Source: Pseudonocardia oroxyli
Lineage (GTDB): Bacteria > Actinomycetota > Actinomycetes > Mycobacteriales > Pseudonocardiaceae
Reading direction: 5' to 3'
NCBI RefSeq assembly: GCF_900102195.1
Contig: NZ_FNBE01000019.1
Span: 62,001 to 126,000, forward strand
DNA length: 64,000 nt
Shown here: positions 23,990 to 32,964 of the stretch, one piece after another
Layout of the letters: each line of letters opens with the position of its first letter
Position numbering within the stretch: the first letter of the stretch is position 1
Translations under genes and position numbers: made by a program
Notes under the pieces: generated by a model
The model's database searches: none
Told to the model about the DNA's origin: nothing
What the model saw: only the letters and a program-made list of their open reading frames with translations

Positions 23990-25090
23990 TCAGAGGGTGG
24001 TCATCCAGCCGTGGGTGTCGTGGCCCTTGCCGCGCTGGATGTCGGTGAGGATGCCGCGCAGGCGGGTGGTGACCGCGCCGGACTCGCCGTTCCCCACCGC
24101 GACGGTGCGGACCTCGTCCCCCGCCTGGTACTTGACGTTGCCGATCGGGGTGATCACCGCGGCGGTGCCGCAGGCGAAGACCTCGGTGATCGTGCCGTCC
24201 GCGCAGCCGGAGATCCACTCGTCCGCCGAGATCCGGCGCTCGACGACGTCGCAGCCGATCTCCTTGCCCAGCACCAGCAGCGAGTGCCGGGTGACGCCCT
24301 CGAGGATCGACCCCGACAGCTCGGGGGTGACCAGCTCGCCGGAGGCGAAGACGAAGAACATGTTCATGCCCCCCATCTCCTCGATCCACTTCTTCTCGGC
24401 GGCGTCGAGGTAGGCGACCTGGGCGCAGCCGTGCGCGGCGGCCTGGGCCTGCGGGAGCAGCGAGGCGGCGTAGTTGCCGCCGCACTTCGCGGTGCCCGTG
24501 CCGCCGACCGCCGCGCGGGTGAAGTCCGTACACAGCCAGACGTCGACCGGCTTGACCCCGCCCGGGAAGTACGCCCCGGCGGGCGAGGCGATCAGCAGGA
24601 ACAGGTACTCGTCGGCGGGCTTGACCCCCAGCCCCACCTCGGTGGCGATCATGAAGGGGCGCAGGTAGAGCGACTCCTCACCGCCCGCGGGCGGCACCCA
24701 GGCGCGGTCGGCCGTGATCAGCTCGTCGATGGCCTGGAGGAACACCTCGTCCGGCAGCTCGGGCATGCCGAGCCGCACGGCGGACTGCCGGAAGCGGGCG
24801 GCGTTCGCCTCGGGGCGGAACGACGCGATCGTGCCGTCCGGCTGGGTGTAGGCCTTGAGGCCCTCGAAGATCTCCTGCCCGTAGTGCAGCACCATCGTGG
24901 CCGGGTCCAGCGCGATCGGGCCGTACGGCTCGACCTTCGCGTCCTGCCAGCCCTCCCCGCGGGTCCACCGGATGGAGACCATGTGGTCGGTGAAGAACTT
25001 CCCGAAGCCGGGGGCGGCGAGGATTTCGGCGCGCCGCGACTCGGACACCGGGTTCGGGTGAGGGAGGTGGGTGAACTGCAGCACGCTCAT
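23990..25090 (-). CDS. ilvE: Branched-chain amino acid aminotransferase
   Basis: A 366-residue fold-type IV PLP enzyme catalysing the last step of Leu, Ile and Val synthesis and the first of their breakdown. The PLP Lys lies in AAVGGTGTAKCGGNYAAS; further landmarks are FEGLKAYTQPDGTIASFRP, LYLRPFMIATEVGLGVKP and ITEVFACGTAAVITPIG. Length and sequence match actinobacterial IlvE (Rv2210c). TACCGT, a plausible -10 element, lies six bases before the ATG at 25090 and there is no ribosome site, so a leaderless message is possible. Convergent with cobS across the inverted repeat words. Confidence 0.95.
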   Translation of the reverse strand: MSVLQFTHLPHPNPVSESRRAEILAAPGFGKFFTDHMVSIRWTRGEGWQDAKVEPYGPIALDPATMVLHYGQEIFEGLKAYTQPDGTIASFRPEANAARFRQSAVRLGMPELPDEVFLQAIDELITADRAWVPPAGGEESLYLRPFMIATEVGLGVKPADEYLFLLIASPAGAYFPGGVKPVDVWLCTDFTRAAVGGTGTAKCGGNYAASLLPQAQAAAHGCAQVAYLDAAEKKWIEEMGGMNMFFVFASGELVTPELSGSILEGVTRHSLLVLGKEIGCDVVERRISADEWISGCADGTITEVFACGTAAVITPIGNVKYQAGDEVRTVAVGNGESGAVTTRLRGILTDIQRGKGHDTHGWMTTL

Positions 25091-25123
25091 ACGTGAACGG
25101 TAACCCGTCGGCGGGGGCCCCGA

Positions 25124-26218
25124 CTATCGGACGTGCGAGGGCACGAACGGGGGCTTCGCGACGACCACCTCGAGCCCCCGCCCGCGGACGTCCACCGAGA
25201 GCACGTCGTCCACCCTGACCTGCGCATCCGTGTCGATGAGGGCGAGCGCGACGCCCGTCTTCAGCGACGGGGAGAACGTGCCCGAGGTCGTGACGCCCAC
25301 GGCCTCCCCGTCCCGCAGCACGGTCATCCCGGCGCGGGGGACGCCGCGCCCGGTCGCCCGCAGGCCCCGCAGCCGCCTGGTCGGGCCCGCCTCCTTCTCC
25401 GCGAGCAGCGCCGCGCGGCCCCAGAACGCGGGCTTGGACCAGCCCACCGCCCACGACGACCCCGCCTGCACCGGCGTGATGTCGGGCGAGAGGTCCTGCC
25501 CGTGCAGGGGGTAGCCCATCTCGGTGCGCAGCGTGTCCCGCGCCCCCAGCCCACAGGGCACCCCGCCCAGCGATGCGGCGCCCGCCAGCAGCCCGTCCCA
25601 GATCCCCGCCGCCTGCTCCCACGGCACGAGCAGCTCGTAGCCGTGCTCACCGGTGTAGCCGGTGCGGCACACGCGCACCGAACCGGCCTCGGTGAAGGCC
25701 ATGTAGTCGAGGTCCGCGATCCCGCCGAAGCCGGCGAACATGGTCGCGAAGAGCTCGGCCGAGCGCGGGCCCTGCACGGCGAGCACCGCGAGGTCCCGGT
25801 GGCGGTCGGTGATCGTGATCCCGGCGGGGGCGGCGGCCCGCAGGAGCGCCAGCACCTCCGCCGAGTTGGCCGCGTTCGGCACGAGGAGCACGGAGTCGGG
25901 GCCGTCGAGGTAGGCGATCAGATCGTCCACCACGCCCCCGGACTCGGTGCAGCACAACGTGTACTGCGCCTGGCCGGGCCCGATCCTCGCCAGGTCGGCG
26001 GTGAGGCAGGAGTTCACGAACTCGGCCGCACCCGGCCCGCTGACCTGCAGCTTCCCGAGGTGGCTGACGTCGAACACCCCGACGGCTGCACGCACCGCGG
26101 TGTGCTCGGCGACCGTGCCGCCCGGGTACGAGATCGGCATCGACCAGCCGCCGAACGGGCCCATGGTCGCGCCCAGGGCGAGGTGCCGGTCGTCGAGGGG
26201 GCCGGAGATCAGATCCAC
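25124..26218 (-). CDS. gcvT: Aminomethyltransferase, T-protein of the glycine cleavage system
   Basis: A 364-residue folate enzyme taking the methylene group from the lipoyl-bound intermediate on the H-protein to tetrahydrofolate. Landmarks: GPFGGWSMPISYPGGTVAEHTAVR, FDVSHLGKLQVSG, RTGYTGEHGYELLVP, GLGARDTLRTEMGYPLHGQDL and the C-terminal GVTTSGTFSPSLKTGVALALI. No other gcv genes are nearby; lipoate synthesis genes lie 15 kb downstream. The GTG at 26218 starts VDLISGPLDDRHLALGA; the frame is open far upstream but runs antisense to the APC transporter gene. Equivalent to Rv2211c. Confidence 0.93.
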   Translation of the reverse strand: MDLISGPLDDRHLALGATMGPFGGWSMPISYPGGTVAEHTAVRAAVGVFDVSHLGKLQVSGPGAAEFVNSCLTADLARIGPGQAQYTLCCTESGGVVDDLIAYLDGPDSVLLVPNAANSAEVLALLRAAAPAGITITDRHRDLAVLAVQGPRSAELFATMFAGFGGIADLDYMAFTEAGSVRVCRTGYTGEHGYELLVPWEQAAGIWDGLLAGAASLGGVPCGLGARDTLRTEMGYPLHGQDLSPDITPVQAGSSWAVGWSKPAFWGRAALLAEKEAGPTRRLRGLRATGRGVPRAGMTVLRDGEAVGVTTSGTFSPSLKTGVALALIDTDAQVRVDDVLSVDVRGRGLEVVVAKPPFVPSHVR

Positions 26219-26229
26219 GACCCGAGACC

Positions 26230-27600
26230 CTATGCCGCCTGCCGCCCCGGGGGCTCCTCGGTGTCCGCAGGCGGGCGGCGGCGGGCCCGCAGCGCCGAGA
26301 GCTCGGTCAGCCCCCAGCCGACGGCGAGCACGCCGAGCGTGATCAGGACCGAGGTGACCGGCAGCAGGGCGGCCAGCCCCAGGCACAGCACCAGCCCGAC
26401 GACCGGGACCCACCCCGGGTACCGACGTCCGGGCGTCCGCAGCGTCGCGGCGTGCACCAGGGCGTAGTGGATCAGCATGGCGCAGGCGGACAGCGCGATG
26501 GAGGCGACCGGCCCCGCGAGCACGGCGACCAGGGCGGCCAGCGCCGCGCCGAGGACGTCCGAGCGCCAGGGCGCGCCCGAGCCGCACACCTTGGCGAAGG
26601 CGCGGGGCAGGTCGTCGCGGCGCGCCATCTGCGACGCCGTGCGGCTGACCCCGATCAGCACCGCGAGCAGGGTGGACCCGGCGGCGACGGCCGCCCCGAT
26701 CCGGACCAGGACGCCCAGCGCGGGCGCCTGCCCGGTGTCGACGAGCGCGACCAGCGGCGCGTGCTCGGTCCCCAGGCGGTCCGCCCCGAGGCCGACGAGC
26801 AGGGCGCCCGCCACCGCGAGGTAGACCAGCGTGCACACGCCGAGCGCGATGGGGATGGCGCGGCGCAGCGTCCGCGCGGGGTTGCGGACCTCCTCGCGGT
26901 GGGTGGTCACGTTCGCGAACCCGACGAACGCGAAGAACACGAGCCCCGCCGCGGACAGCACGCCGAGCACGCCCTGCGAGGGCTGCACGACCGGCACCGC
27001 GACCCCGCGGGCGGCCTCCCCCGCGGTCGCCGACGCGGACGCCGACTCCGCTCCCCCCGGCCCCAGCAACCCGACGACGACCACCACCAGCAGCACCGCG
27101 ACCGTCCCGCCCGCGAGCAGCCAGCAGGCCCGCGCGGTCGTCCGGACGCCCGCGATGTTCAGCCCCGCCGCGATGACGATCACGATGATCGCGGTGACGA
27201 ACCGCCCGGTGCCCAGGACGTAGGCCCCGAACACCCCCGCCGCGGCGGCCGCGGACGCGATGCCGCCGGTGAGCAGCGCCACCCCCGCGAGCCTGCCCGC
27301 CGCGGGGTGCAGCCGCTCCCGGGCCGCGAGGTACCCGGCGGTGTAGCCGGCGGAGAAGGTCTCGCCCTGGTCGCGACGGGCGAGCACCAACTCCGCCGTG
27401 GACAGCACGCAGGTGGTCGCCACGACCGCCGCCAGCAGGACCGACATCGGCAGCCAGCCGCCCGCGGCCGCGCCCGCGGGGGCGAACACGATGAACACCC
27501 CGGAGCCGAGCATGGCGACCAGACCGAGGACGACGACGTCGGCGATGCCGAGCCGCCGCCCCCAGGTCGGTCTCACCTCGCGCGCCACGGACACCACCAT
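26230..27600 (-). CDS. APC-superfamily amino acid permease
   Basis: A 456-residue protein with about 12 hydrophobic segments. The first helix carries the APC hallmark VVVLGLVAMLGSGVFIVFAPAGAAAGGWLP, with the unwound G-S-G-V/I-F region that binds the substrate amino group. FFAFVGFANVTTHREEVRNPARTLRRAIPIAL is the typical TM6-intracellular loop. The C-terminus (RARRRPPADTEEPPGRQAA) is hydrophilic. The specific substrate is unknown. It ends 11 bases before gcvT in the same direction, so cotranscription is likely; it has no counterpart in the mycobacterial order I recall. ATG 27600 has only a weak ribosome site. Confidence 0.9.
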   Translation of the reverse strand: MVVSVAREVRPTWGRRLGIADVVVLGLVAMLGSGVFIVFAPAGAAAGGWLPMSVLLAAVVATTCVLSTAELVLARRDQGETFSAGYTAGYLAARERLHPAAGRLAGVALLTGGIASAAAAAGVFGAYVLGTGRFVTAIIVIVIAAGLNIAGVRTTARACWLLAGGTVAVLLVVVVVGLLGPGGAESASASATAGEAARGVAVPVVQPSQGVLGVLSAAGLVFFAFVGFANVTTHREEVRNPARTLRRAIPIALGVCTLVYLAVAGALLVGLGADRLGTEHAPLVALVDTGQAPALGVLVRIGAAVAAGSTLLAVLIGVSRTASQMARRDDLPRAFAKVCGSGAPWRSDVLGAALAALVAVLAGPVASIALSACAMLIHYALVHAATLRTPGRRYPGWVPVVGLVLCLGLAALLPVTSVLITLGVLAVGWGLTELSALRARRRPPADTEEPPGRQAA

Positions 27601-27719
27601 GACATCCGACCCGCGGCGAATCGGCCCCGCGACGGTGTCATTAGCATTTCGAAGAGGTCTCGCCGCGCCTGCGGTGTGACCCGCGTCGCAACCCAGTCCG
27701 ATCGCAGGGAGCCGAAGAG

Positions 27720-29204
27720 TTGACCACCACGGCCGAGACCCAGACCCGCCTCGCAGTACTGGACGGGGCCGTCACCGCGGCGGAGGCCGACGTGCTGGTC
27801 GTCGGGCTGCTCGCGACGGAGGAGGACCCGGTCCTCGCGGCGGGCGCCGAGGAGGTGGACGCCGCGTTCTCCGGTGAGCTCGCCGCGCTGCTCGCGCTGG
27901 GCGGGGCGACCGGGAAGCTCGAGGAGGTCGTGCGGCTCCCCGGCCGCGGCGCCGTCGCCGCGCCCGTCGTGGTGGGCGTGGGTCTGGGCAAGGAGCCGAC
28001 GTCCGACGACGTCCGGCGCGCCGCGGGCGCCGTCGCCCGCGCGCTCGGCGGCACGGCCCGGATCGTCTCCACGCTCGGCGCGGTCGACCCGGCCGCCGCC
28101 GCGGAGGGCACCCTGCTGGGCGCCTACCGCTTCACCGCGTTCAAGGGCGACCCGACGGCCGGGAAGGGCCCGATCGGCGTCGTCGAGTTCGCGCCGGGGG
28201 ACGCGGACGTGATCGCGCACGCGAGCACCGTCGCGGAGGCCGTGCTCGCCGCGCGCGACCTCATCAACACCCCGCCGAACGCGCTCTACCCCGAGACCTT
28301 CGCCGCGCGCGCCCGCGAGCTGGGCGAGGCCGCCGGGCTCGAGGTCGAGGTGCTCGACGACGACGCCCTGCTCGCCGGCGGCTACGGCGGGATCATGGGC
28401 GTGGGCCAGGGGTCCTCCCGCAAGCCCCGCCTGGTGCGGCTGCGCTGGTCCGGCGGGTCGGCTCCGGTCAAGAAGGTCGCGCTCGTCGGCAAGGGCATCA
28501 CGTTCGACACCGGCGGCATCTCGATCAAGCCCGCCGCCGGCATGGACCACATGACCTCGGACATGTCCGGCGCCGCCGCGGTGATCGCGACGACGGTGGC
28601 GGCCGCGCGGCTGCAGCTGCCGGTCGCCGTCACCGCCACGGTCCCGATGGCCGAGAACATGCCCTCGGACACCGCCTACCGCCCCGGCGACGTGCTCACC
28701 ATGTACGGCGGGAAGACCGTCGAGGTGCTCAACACCGACGCCGAGGGCAGGCTCATCCTGGCCGACGCCATGGTCCGGGCCGCCGAGGACGAGCCGGACT
28801 ACCTCGTCGAGACCTCGACGCTGACGGGCGCGCAGATGGTCGCGCTCGGCACCCGCACCGCCGGGATCATGGGGTCCGAGGAGTTCCGGGACCGCGTCGC
28901 CGCGCTCGGCCGGGCCGTCGGGGAGGACGCCTGGGCCATGCCGCTCCCGCCGCACCTGCGCCCCGAGCTGGACTCCCGGATCGCCGACCTGGCCAACGTC
29001 ACCGGCAACCGCTTCGGCGGCATGCTCGCGGCCGGGATCTTCCTGCGCGAGTTCGTGGCGAAGGACCTGCCGTGGGCACACGTCGACATCGCGGGCCCGT
29101 CGTTCAACACCGGCGGGGCCTGGGGCTACACCCCGAAGGGCGGCACCGGGGTCCCGGTGCGCACCCTGGTCGCGCTGCTCGAGGACGTCGCGGCGAACGG
29201 CTGA
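27720..29204 (+). CDS. pepA: Leucyl aminopeptidase (M17)
   Basis: A 494-residue cytosolic zinc aminopeptidase. The catalytic domain contains KGITFDTGGISIKPAAGMDHMTSDMSGAAAVIA (metal and Lys ligands), the family signature NTDAEGRLILADAM and the Arg/Gly-rich region TLTGAQMVALGT. The N-terminal alpha/beta domain is less conserved. The start is probably TTG at 27720, preceded by AGGGAG at the right distance; no ATG or GTG gives a better N-terminus (TTTAETQTRLAVLDG). Equivalent to Rv2213. A hairpin starts two bases after the stop. Confidence 0.95.
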   Translation: MTTTAETQTRLAVLDGAVTAAEADVLVVGLLATEEDPVLAAGAEEVDAAFSGELAALLALGGATGKLEEVVRLPGRGAVAAPVVVGVGLGKEPTSDDVRRAAGAVARALGGTARIVSTLGAVDPAAAAEGTLLGAYRFTAFKGDPTAGKGPIGVVEFAPGDADVIAHASTVAEAVLAARDLINTPPNALYPETFAARARELGEAAGLEVEVLDDDALLAGGYGGIMGVGQGSSRKPRLVRLRWSGGSAPVKKVALVGKGITFDTGGISIKPAAGMDHMTSDMSGAAAVIATTVAAARLQLPVAVTATVPMAENMPSDTAYRPGDVLTMYGGKTVEVLNTDAEGRLILADAMVRAAEDEPDYLVETSTLTGAQMVALGTRTAGIMGSEEFRDRVAALGRAVGEDAWAMPLPPHLRPELDSRIADLANVTGNRFGGMLAAGIFLREFVAKDLPWAHVDIAGPSFNTGGAWGYTPKGGTGVPVRTLVALLEDVAANG

Positions 29205-29206
29205 CC

Positions 29207-29248
29207 CGTGAGCGGCGATGGTCGCCAGAGCGACCATCGCCGCTCACG
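29207..29248. terminator. Perfect 19-bp hairpin after pepA (family A, second copy)
   Basis: CGTGAGCGGCGATGGTCGC (29207-29225), loop CAGA, exact complement 29230-29248. Compared with 18034-18075, the base pair near the tip is G-C instead of A-T on both arms, and one loop base differs. It begins right after the pepA stop and is probably its terminator; the next gene is in the same direction. Confidence 0.8.
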
Positions 29249-29275
29249 AGGGGTCGGGCGGCAGGGTGGCGGTCT

Positions 29276-29293
29276 CCCTACCCGCCGGTAGGG
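29276..29293. promoter_or_regulatory. Short dyad just upstream of the SDR gene
   Basis: CCCTACC (29276-29282), CGCC, GGTAGGG (29287-29293): a perfect 7-bp inverted repeat ending 8 bases before the GTG of the SDR gene. It may be an operator or a small RNA hairpin affecting initiation; nothing further supports either. Confidence 0.35.
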
Positions 29294-29301
29294 TGCGGCG
29301 G

Positions 29302-30120
29302 GTGATCCGTCGTCGTGTCGCGCACCGCGTCCCCGCAGGCTCCCGTTCGGCCGTCGTCACCGGTGGGGGCGGTGGGATCGGGGCCGCGGTCGCGCGCGAG
29401 CTCGCGGAGCGCGGGTACCGCGTCCTGGTGACCGACGTCGACGGCGCGGCCGCCGAGAAGGTGGCCGCCGCGGTCGGCGGCGAGTCGATGCCCCACGACG
29501 TCACCGACCCCGAGGCCACGCGCGCCGTGGCCGAGCACGCGCGCACGCTCGCGCCGCTCGGCGCCTGGGTCGCGAACGCCGGGCTGGGCACCGGCGGACC
29601 GCTCGTCGACCTGACCGACGCCCAGGCCAGGGCGCTGGTCGAGGTCAACGTGCTCGGGGTGGTGTGGAGCTGCCGGGCGGCGGTCGAGGCGTTCCGCGCC
29701 CAGGGGCAGGGCGGCGAGCTCGCGGTCACCGCCTCGCTCTCCGGGCTCGGGCCGGTGCCGAACCTCTCGCTCTACGCCGCCACGAAGGCCGCGGTGCTCT
29801 CCCTCGCCCAGGCCCTGGCCGAGGAGCACCGGGCCGACCGGATCCGGGTGCACGCGATCAACCCCGACGGCGTCGCCACCCCGCTGCTCTCGGAGATGGA
29901 CGCGCGCGCCCAGGCCACGGTGCGCTCGGGCGTGCTGCTGACCCCCGACCGCGTCGCGGCCGAGCTGCTCGACATGTTCGGCACGAGCCGGATCGTGAAG
30001 ACCGTGCCGACCTGGCGGGCGGTGCTGGCGCGGGCCAACACCCTGGCGCCGAGTGTCACCCTGCGGGCCTTCCCGGTGTTGCAGAAGATGGGCGCCCGCA
30101 AGCTCACGACGCGGGTCTGA
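29302..30120 (+). CDS. Short-chain dehydrogenase/reductase
   Basis: A 272-residue Rossmann-fold oxidoreductase. The cofactor loop is TGGGGGIGAAVARELAERGY; the structural NAG is in VANAGLGTGG; the catalytic triad is Ser in TASLSGL, Tyr/Lys in YAATK. D-V-D-G after the second strand (TDVDG) suggests NAD(H) preference. The position after pepA corresponds to the SDR half of EphD (Rv2214c). The substrate is unknown. The GTG at 29302 was chosen as the nearest start before the Rossmann strand. Its last 17 bases overlap the convergent response-regulator gene. Confidence 0.88.
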   Translation: MIRRRVAHRVPAGSRSAVVTGGGGGIGAAVARELAERGYRVLVTDVDGAAAEKVAAAVGGESMPHDVTDPEATRAVAEHARTLAPLGAWVANAGLGTGGPLVDLTDAQARALVEVNVLGVVWSCRAAVEAFRAQGQGGELAVTASLSGLGPVPNLSLYAATKAAVLSLAQALAEEHRADRIRVHAINPDGVATPLLSEMDARAQATVRSGVLLTPDRVAAELLDMFGTSRIVKTVPTWRAVLARANTLAPSVTLRAFPVLQKMGARKLTTRV

Positions 30121-30760
30121 CCAGCCCGGACTCGTAGGCCAGCACCACCGCCTGGGCCCGGTCGCGCAGGCCGAGCTTGGTGAACGTGCGGCTCACGTGG
30201 CTCTTCACGGTCTGCTCGGCGAGCACCAGCCTGCAGGCGATCTCCGCGTTGGAGAACCCGGCCGCGACCAGGCGCAACACCTCGGTCTCGCGGTCGGTCA
30301 GCGCGGCCAGGCGCGCGGGCCGGGCGTCGGTCAGCGCGGCCGGGCGGGCGGACACGAAGTGGCCGATCAGGCGTCGGGTCACCTCGGGCGCGAGCAGCGC
30401 CTCCCCCGCCGCGACGACCCGCACGGCGTGCAGCAGCTCCGCCGCGGGCGCGTGCTTGAGGAGGAACCCGCCCGCCCCGGCGCGCAGCGCGTCGTAGACG
30501 TGATCGTCGAGGTCGAACGTGGTGAGCATGAGGACCTTCGTGGGGTGACCGGCCAGCTCCCGGGTCGCCGCGATGCCGTCGAGCACCGGCATCCGCACGT
30601 CCATCAGCACCACGTCCGGCGCGTGCTCCCCGACGGCGGCGATCGCCTCGCGCCCGTTCTCCGCCGTCCCGACGACCTCGATGTCCTCCTGCGCGTTCAG
30701 CAGCGCGGCGAACCCCTCGCGGACCATCGCCTGGTCGTCGACCACCACCACCCTGATCAC
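30104..30760 (-). CDS. NarL/FixJ-type response regulator
   Basis: A 218-residue two-component regulator. The receiver domain (about 1-120) has the acidic pair VVDDQ, the phospho-acceptor D54 in VVLMDVRMP, Thr in MLTTF and Lys in FLLKHAP. The C-terminal LuxR-type HTH reads LTDRETEVLRLVAAGFSNAEIACRLVLAEQTVKSHVSRTFTKLGLRDRAQAVVLA. The GTG at 30760 overlaps the kinase stop by 4 bases (translational coupling). The target genes are unknown. Confidence 0.95.
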   Translation of the reverse strand: MIRVVVVDDQAMVREGFAALLNAQEDIEVVGTAENGREAIAAVGEHAPDVVLMDVRMPVLDGIAATRELAGHPTKVLMLTTFDLDDHVYDALRAGAGGFLLKHAPAAELLHAVRVVAAGEALLAPEVTRRLIGHFVSARPAALTDARPARLAALTDRETEVLRLVAAGFSNAEIACRLVLAEQTVKSHVSRTFTKLGLRDRAQAVVLAYESGLVRPAS

Positions 30761-31965
30761 CGCGGCAGCTCCGCCCTGAGCCGGAACCCGTCCGCGGTGG
30801 GGCCCGCGTCGAGCGTGCCGCCGTGGACCTCGGCCCGCTCGCGCATCGACGGGATGCCCGTACCGCCGCCCGGCGTGCCCGGCCCGGTCCCGCGTCCGTT
30901 GACGATCTCGACGACCAGCCCGTCGGTGATCGCGACGTGCACGGGGGCGCCCGGCGCGTGCTGGCGCGCGTTGGCCAGCCCCTGCGCGACGATCCGAAAG
31001 GCCGTCAGCCCCACCGGCGCAGGCACCTCGACCTCGACGATCTCCCAGGTCAGCTCCACCCCGGCCGCCCTCGCCTCGACCAACAGCGGCTCGATGTCCG
31101 CGAGGCCCGGCTGCGGGGTCCGCTCCGTCTCCCCGGTCCGCAGCACCCCCAGCAGGCCCTGCATCTCCCGGAGCGCCTCCCGCGCGGCCGTCGCGACCTC
31201 CGCGAGCTCCGCACGGGCGGGAGCCGGCAGCCGGCCGAGCCGATAAGGCGCCGTCTCGCAGCGGACGGCGATCATGGACATGTGGTGCGCGACGACGTCG
31301 TGCATCTCGCGCGCGATCCGCGCGCGCTCGGCCAGCGCGCCCCGCTCGGCCTGCGCCGCCGCGAGCTCCCGCCGCTCCACCTCCAGCGCCCGCCGGGTGT
31401 CCCACCGCGCCCCGAGGGCCGCGCCCGCCCCGAGCGGGAAGGCGAGGGCGGAGAGCGTGAGCCCGAGCTCGCTCAGCGGCACGTCCGCCGGGGTCGCCAC
31501 CACCAGCACGACGACGGCGAGCCCGGACACCACCGCCACCCCGAGCGTGGTCCGGCCGGGCGCACCCCAGGCCCCGAGCAGCAGCAACGGTGTCCAGAGC
31601 AGCCATCCCCAGACCTCCAGCCCCGGAGCCGGGGCGGGCGGTGGCGGCAGCAGGAAGGCCAGCACGACCAGCCAGGCGGTCCCGATCCGCCAGGCGTCGA
31701 GCGGGCGGCGCGGGGCGAGCGCGAGGGCGCCCGCCATCGGCAGCAGGGCGAGGAATGCGAGGCCACCGGTCATGCGCTCGTTCAGCACGGCCCCGGACAC
31801 CGCGATCGCGACGATCACGCCGTAGAGGCCGGTCAGGACGGGAACCGGACGCAGCAGACGGGAGTGGGGGCGGCTCCAGCGGGCGTCCTCGCCGCGGGTG
31901 GGCCACACGGCCGCCCGGATCGAGTCGCCGAGCAGGCGCACGGCCCGCTCCCCCACCGTCGTCAC
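30757..31965 (-). CDS. Sensor histidine kinase (HisKA_3 type)
   Basis: A 402-residue membrane kinase, partner of the overlapping response regulator. About five to six hydrophobic segments lie between residues 40 and 185 with hardly any extracytoplasmic loop, suggesting it senses something in the membrane. The dimerisation/phospho-acceptor segment is ARIAREMHDVVAHHMSMIAV (H222). The ATPase domain is recognisable by FRIVAQGLANARQHAPGAPVHV (N box) and GTGIPSMRERAEVHGGTLDAG (G box). The start at ATG 31965 gives a typical soluble N-terminus. Whether it controls the neighbouring hydrolase genes, which are divergent, is not known. Confidence 0.93.
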   Translation of the reverse strand: MTTVGERAVRLLGDSIRAAVWPTRGEDARWSRPHSRLLRPVPVLTGLYGVIVAIAVSGAVLNERMTGGLAFLALLPMAGALALAPRRPLDAWRIGTAWLVVLAFLLPPPPAPAPGLEVWGWLLWTPLLLLGAWGAPGRTTLGVAVVSGLAVVVLVVATPADVPLSELGLTLSALAFPLGAGAALGARWDTRRALEVERRELAAAQAERGALAERARIAREMHDVVAHHMSMIAVRCETAPYRLGRLPAPARAELAEVATAAREALREMQGLLGVLRTGETERTPQPGLADIEPLLVEARAAGVELTWEIVEVEVPAPVGLTAFRIVAQGLANARQHAPGAPVHVAITDGLVVEIVNGRGTGPGTPGGGTGIPSMRERAEVHGGTLDAGPTADGFRLRAELPR

Positions 31966-32133
31966 CCCGGCGAGCCTAGGCGTGTCCCGGGCGGGCGCGC
32001 CTCACCCGCGGGTGCCCTCTCCGACCCGGTACCCGGGTAGGGGGTCGGCCCGCCGTCGGGGACGCCCGTACCGGCGCGAAGACGGCTCCGCAGCGTGACG
32101 ATCGACGGGCCCTGGATTCCTAGCGTCGTGACC

Positions 32134-32964
32134 ATGGATCTCTCCGGGCTCGGAATCGCGTCGTTGCTGCTCAGCCTGCTGGTCATCGCCGTGCGGCCGC
32201 TGCCCGCCCCCGCCCTCGGGCCGGTCGGCCTCGATCCGGTCTGCGCCGCCTTCCTGACCACAAAGGTGACGGACGGTGACGAACGGGTCCGTGTGCTCGG
32301 CTGTGATCCGGCGGGCCGGGGACGCGCCGTCGTGGCGATCGGGGACGTCGCGACGGCGGCGAACGTCGTGGTCCTCGTGCCGGGGTCGGACATCGACCTG
32401 CACACCCTCGACGGGTCCCCGAGACGGCCGATGACCTGGGCGCGGAGCCTGGCCGCGAGCGTGGGCCGGGACACCGTCGTCGTGCTCTGGGTGGGGTACG
32501 AGACCCCGCAGGGGCTCGGCTACGACGCCGCCGCCGGTCGCCTCGCCCGCGCCGCCGCGCCCGCGCTGGTCGCCGAGGTCGCGGCGCTGCGGGCCGGTGG
32601 CGCCCGGCACGTGACGGTGGTCGGGCACAGCTACGGGAGCGTCGTCGTGGGGATCGCGGCGCCCGCGCTCGACGCCGACGACCTCGTCCTCCTCGCCTCC
32701 CCCGGGGTCCGCGCGGAGTCGGTCGAGGACCTGCACACCCGCGCGCGGGTGTGGGTCGCGCGCGCGGGACAGGACTGGATCCGGTTCGTGCCGCACGTGC
32801 GGCTCGGGGACCTGGGGCACGGCGCGGACCCCGCGGCGCCGGGCTTCGGTGCCCGTCCGTTGCCCGTCGACGGCCTGCGGGCGCACGACGGCTACCTCCT
32901 CCCCGGTTCCCCCACGCTCGCCGCGGTCGCGGGGATCGCGCGGGGCGAGGCCACCCGGCCGTGA
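32134..32964 (+). CDS. DUF1023-type alpha/beta hydrolase
   Basis: A 276-residue protein with an N-terminal hydrophobic helix (GIASLLLSLLVIAVRPLP), so membrane-bound or exported. The hydrolase part has VVVLVPGSDIDLHTLDG, VVVLWVGYETPQGLGYDAAA, the nucleophile elbow VVGHSYGSVVVG (Ser), DDLVLLASPGV and AHDGYLLPGSP (candidate catalytic His), the pattern of the actinobacterial DUF1023 family. The substrate is unknown. Start: ATG 32134 precedes the helix; GTG 32095 is an alternative, and neither has a strong ribosome site. The stop overlaps the next gene by 4 bases (GTGA), and both are divergent from the two-component system. Confidence 0.82.
   Translation: MDLSGLGIASLLLSLLVIAVRPLPAPALGPVGLDPVCAAFLTTKVTDGDERVRVLGCDPAGRGRAVVAIGDVATAANVVVLVPGSDIDLHTLDGSPRRPMTWARSLAASVGRDTVVVLWVGYETPQGLGYDAAAGRLARAAAPALVAEVAALRAGGARHVTVVGHSYGSVVVGIAAPALDADDLVLLASPGVRAESVEDLHTRARVWVARAGQDWIRFVPHVRLGDLGHGADPAAPGFGARPLPVDGLRAHDGYLLPGSPTLAAVAGIARGEATRP

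Noticed and set aside
1237..30120. Significance of two convergent overlaps of exactly 17 bases (1237-1253 and 30104-30120)
   Set aside because: Equal length is most likely coincidence; the sequences are unrelated and short convergent overlaps are common in compact genomes.
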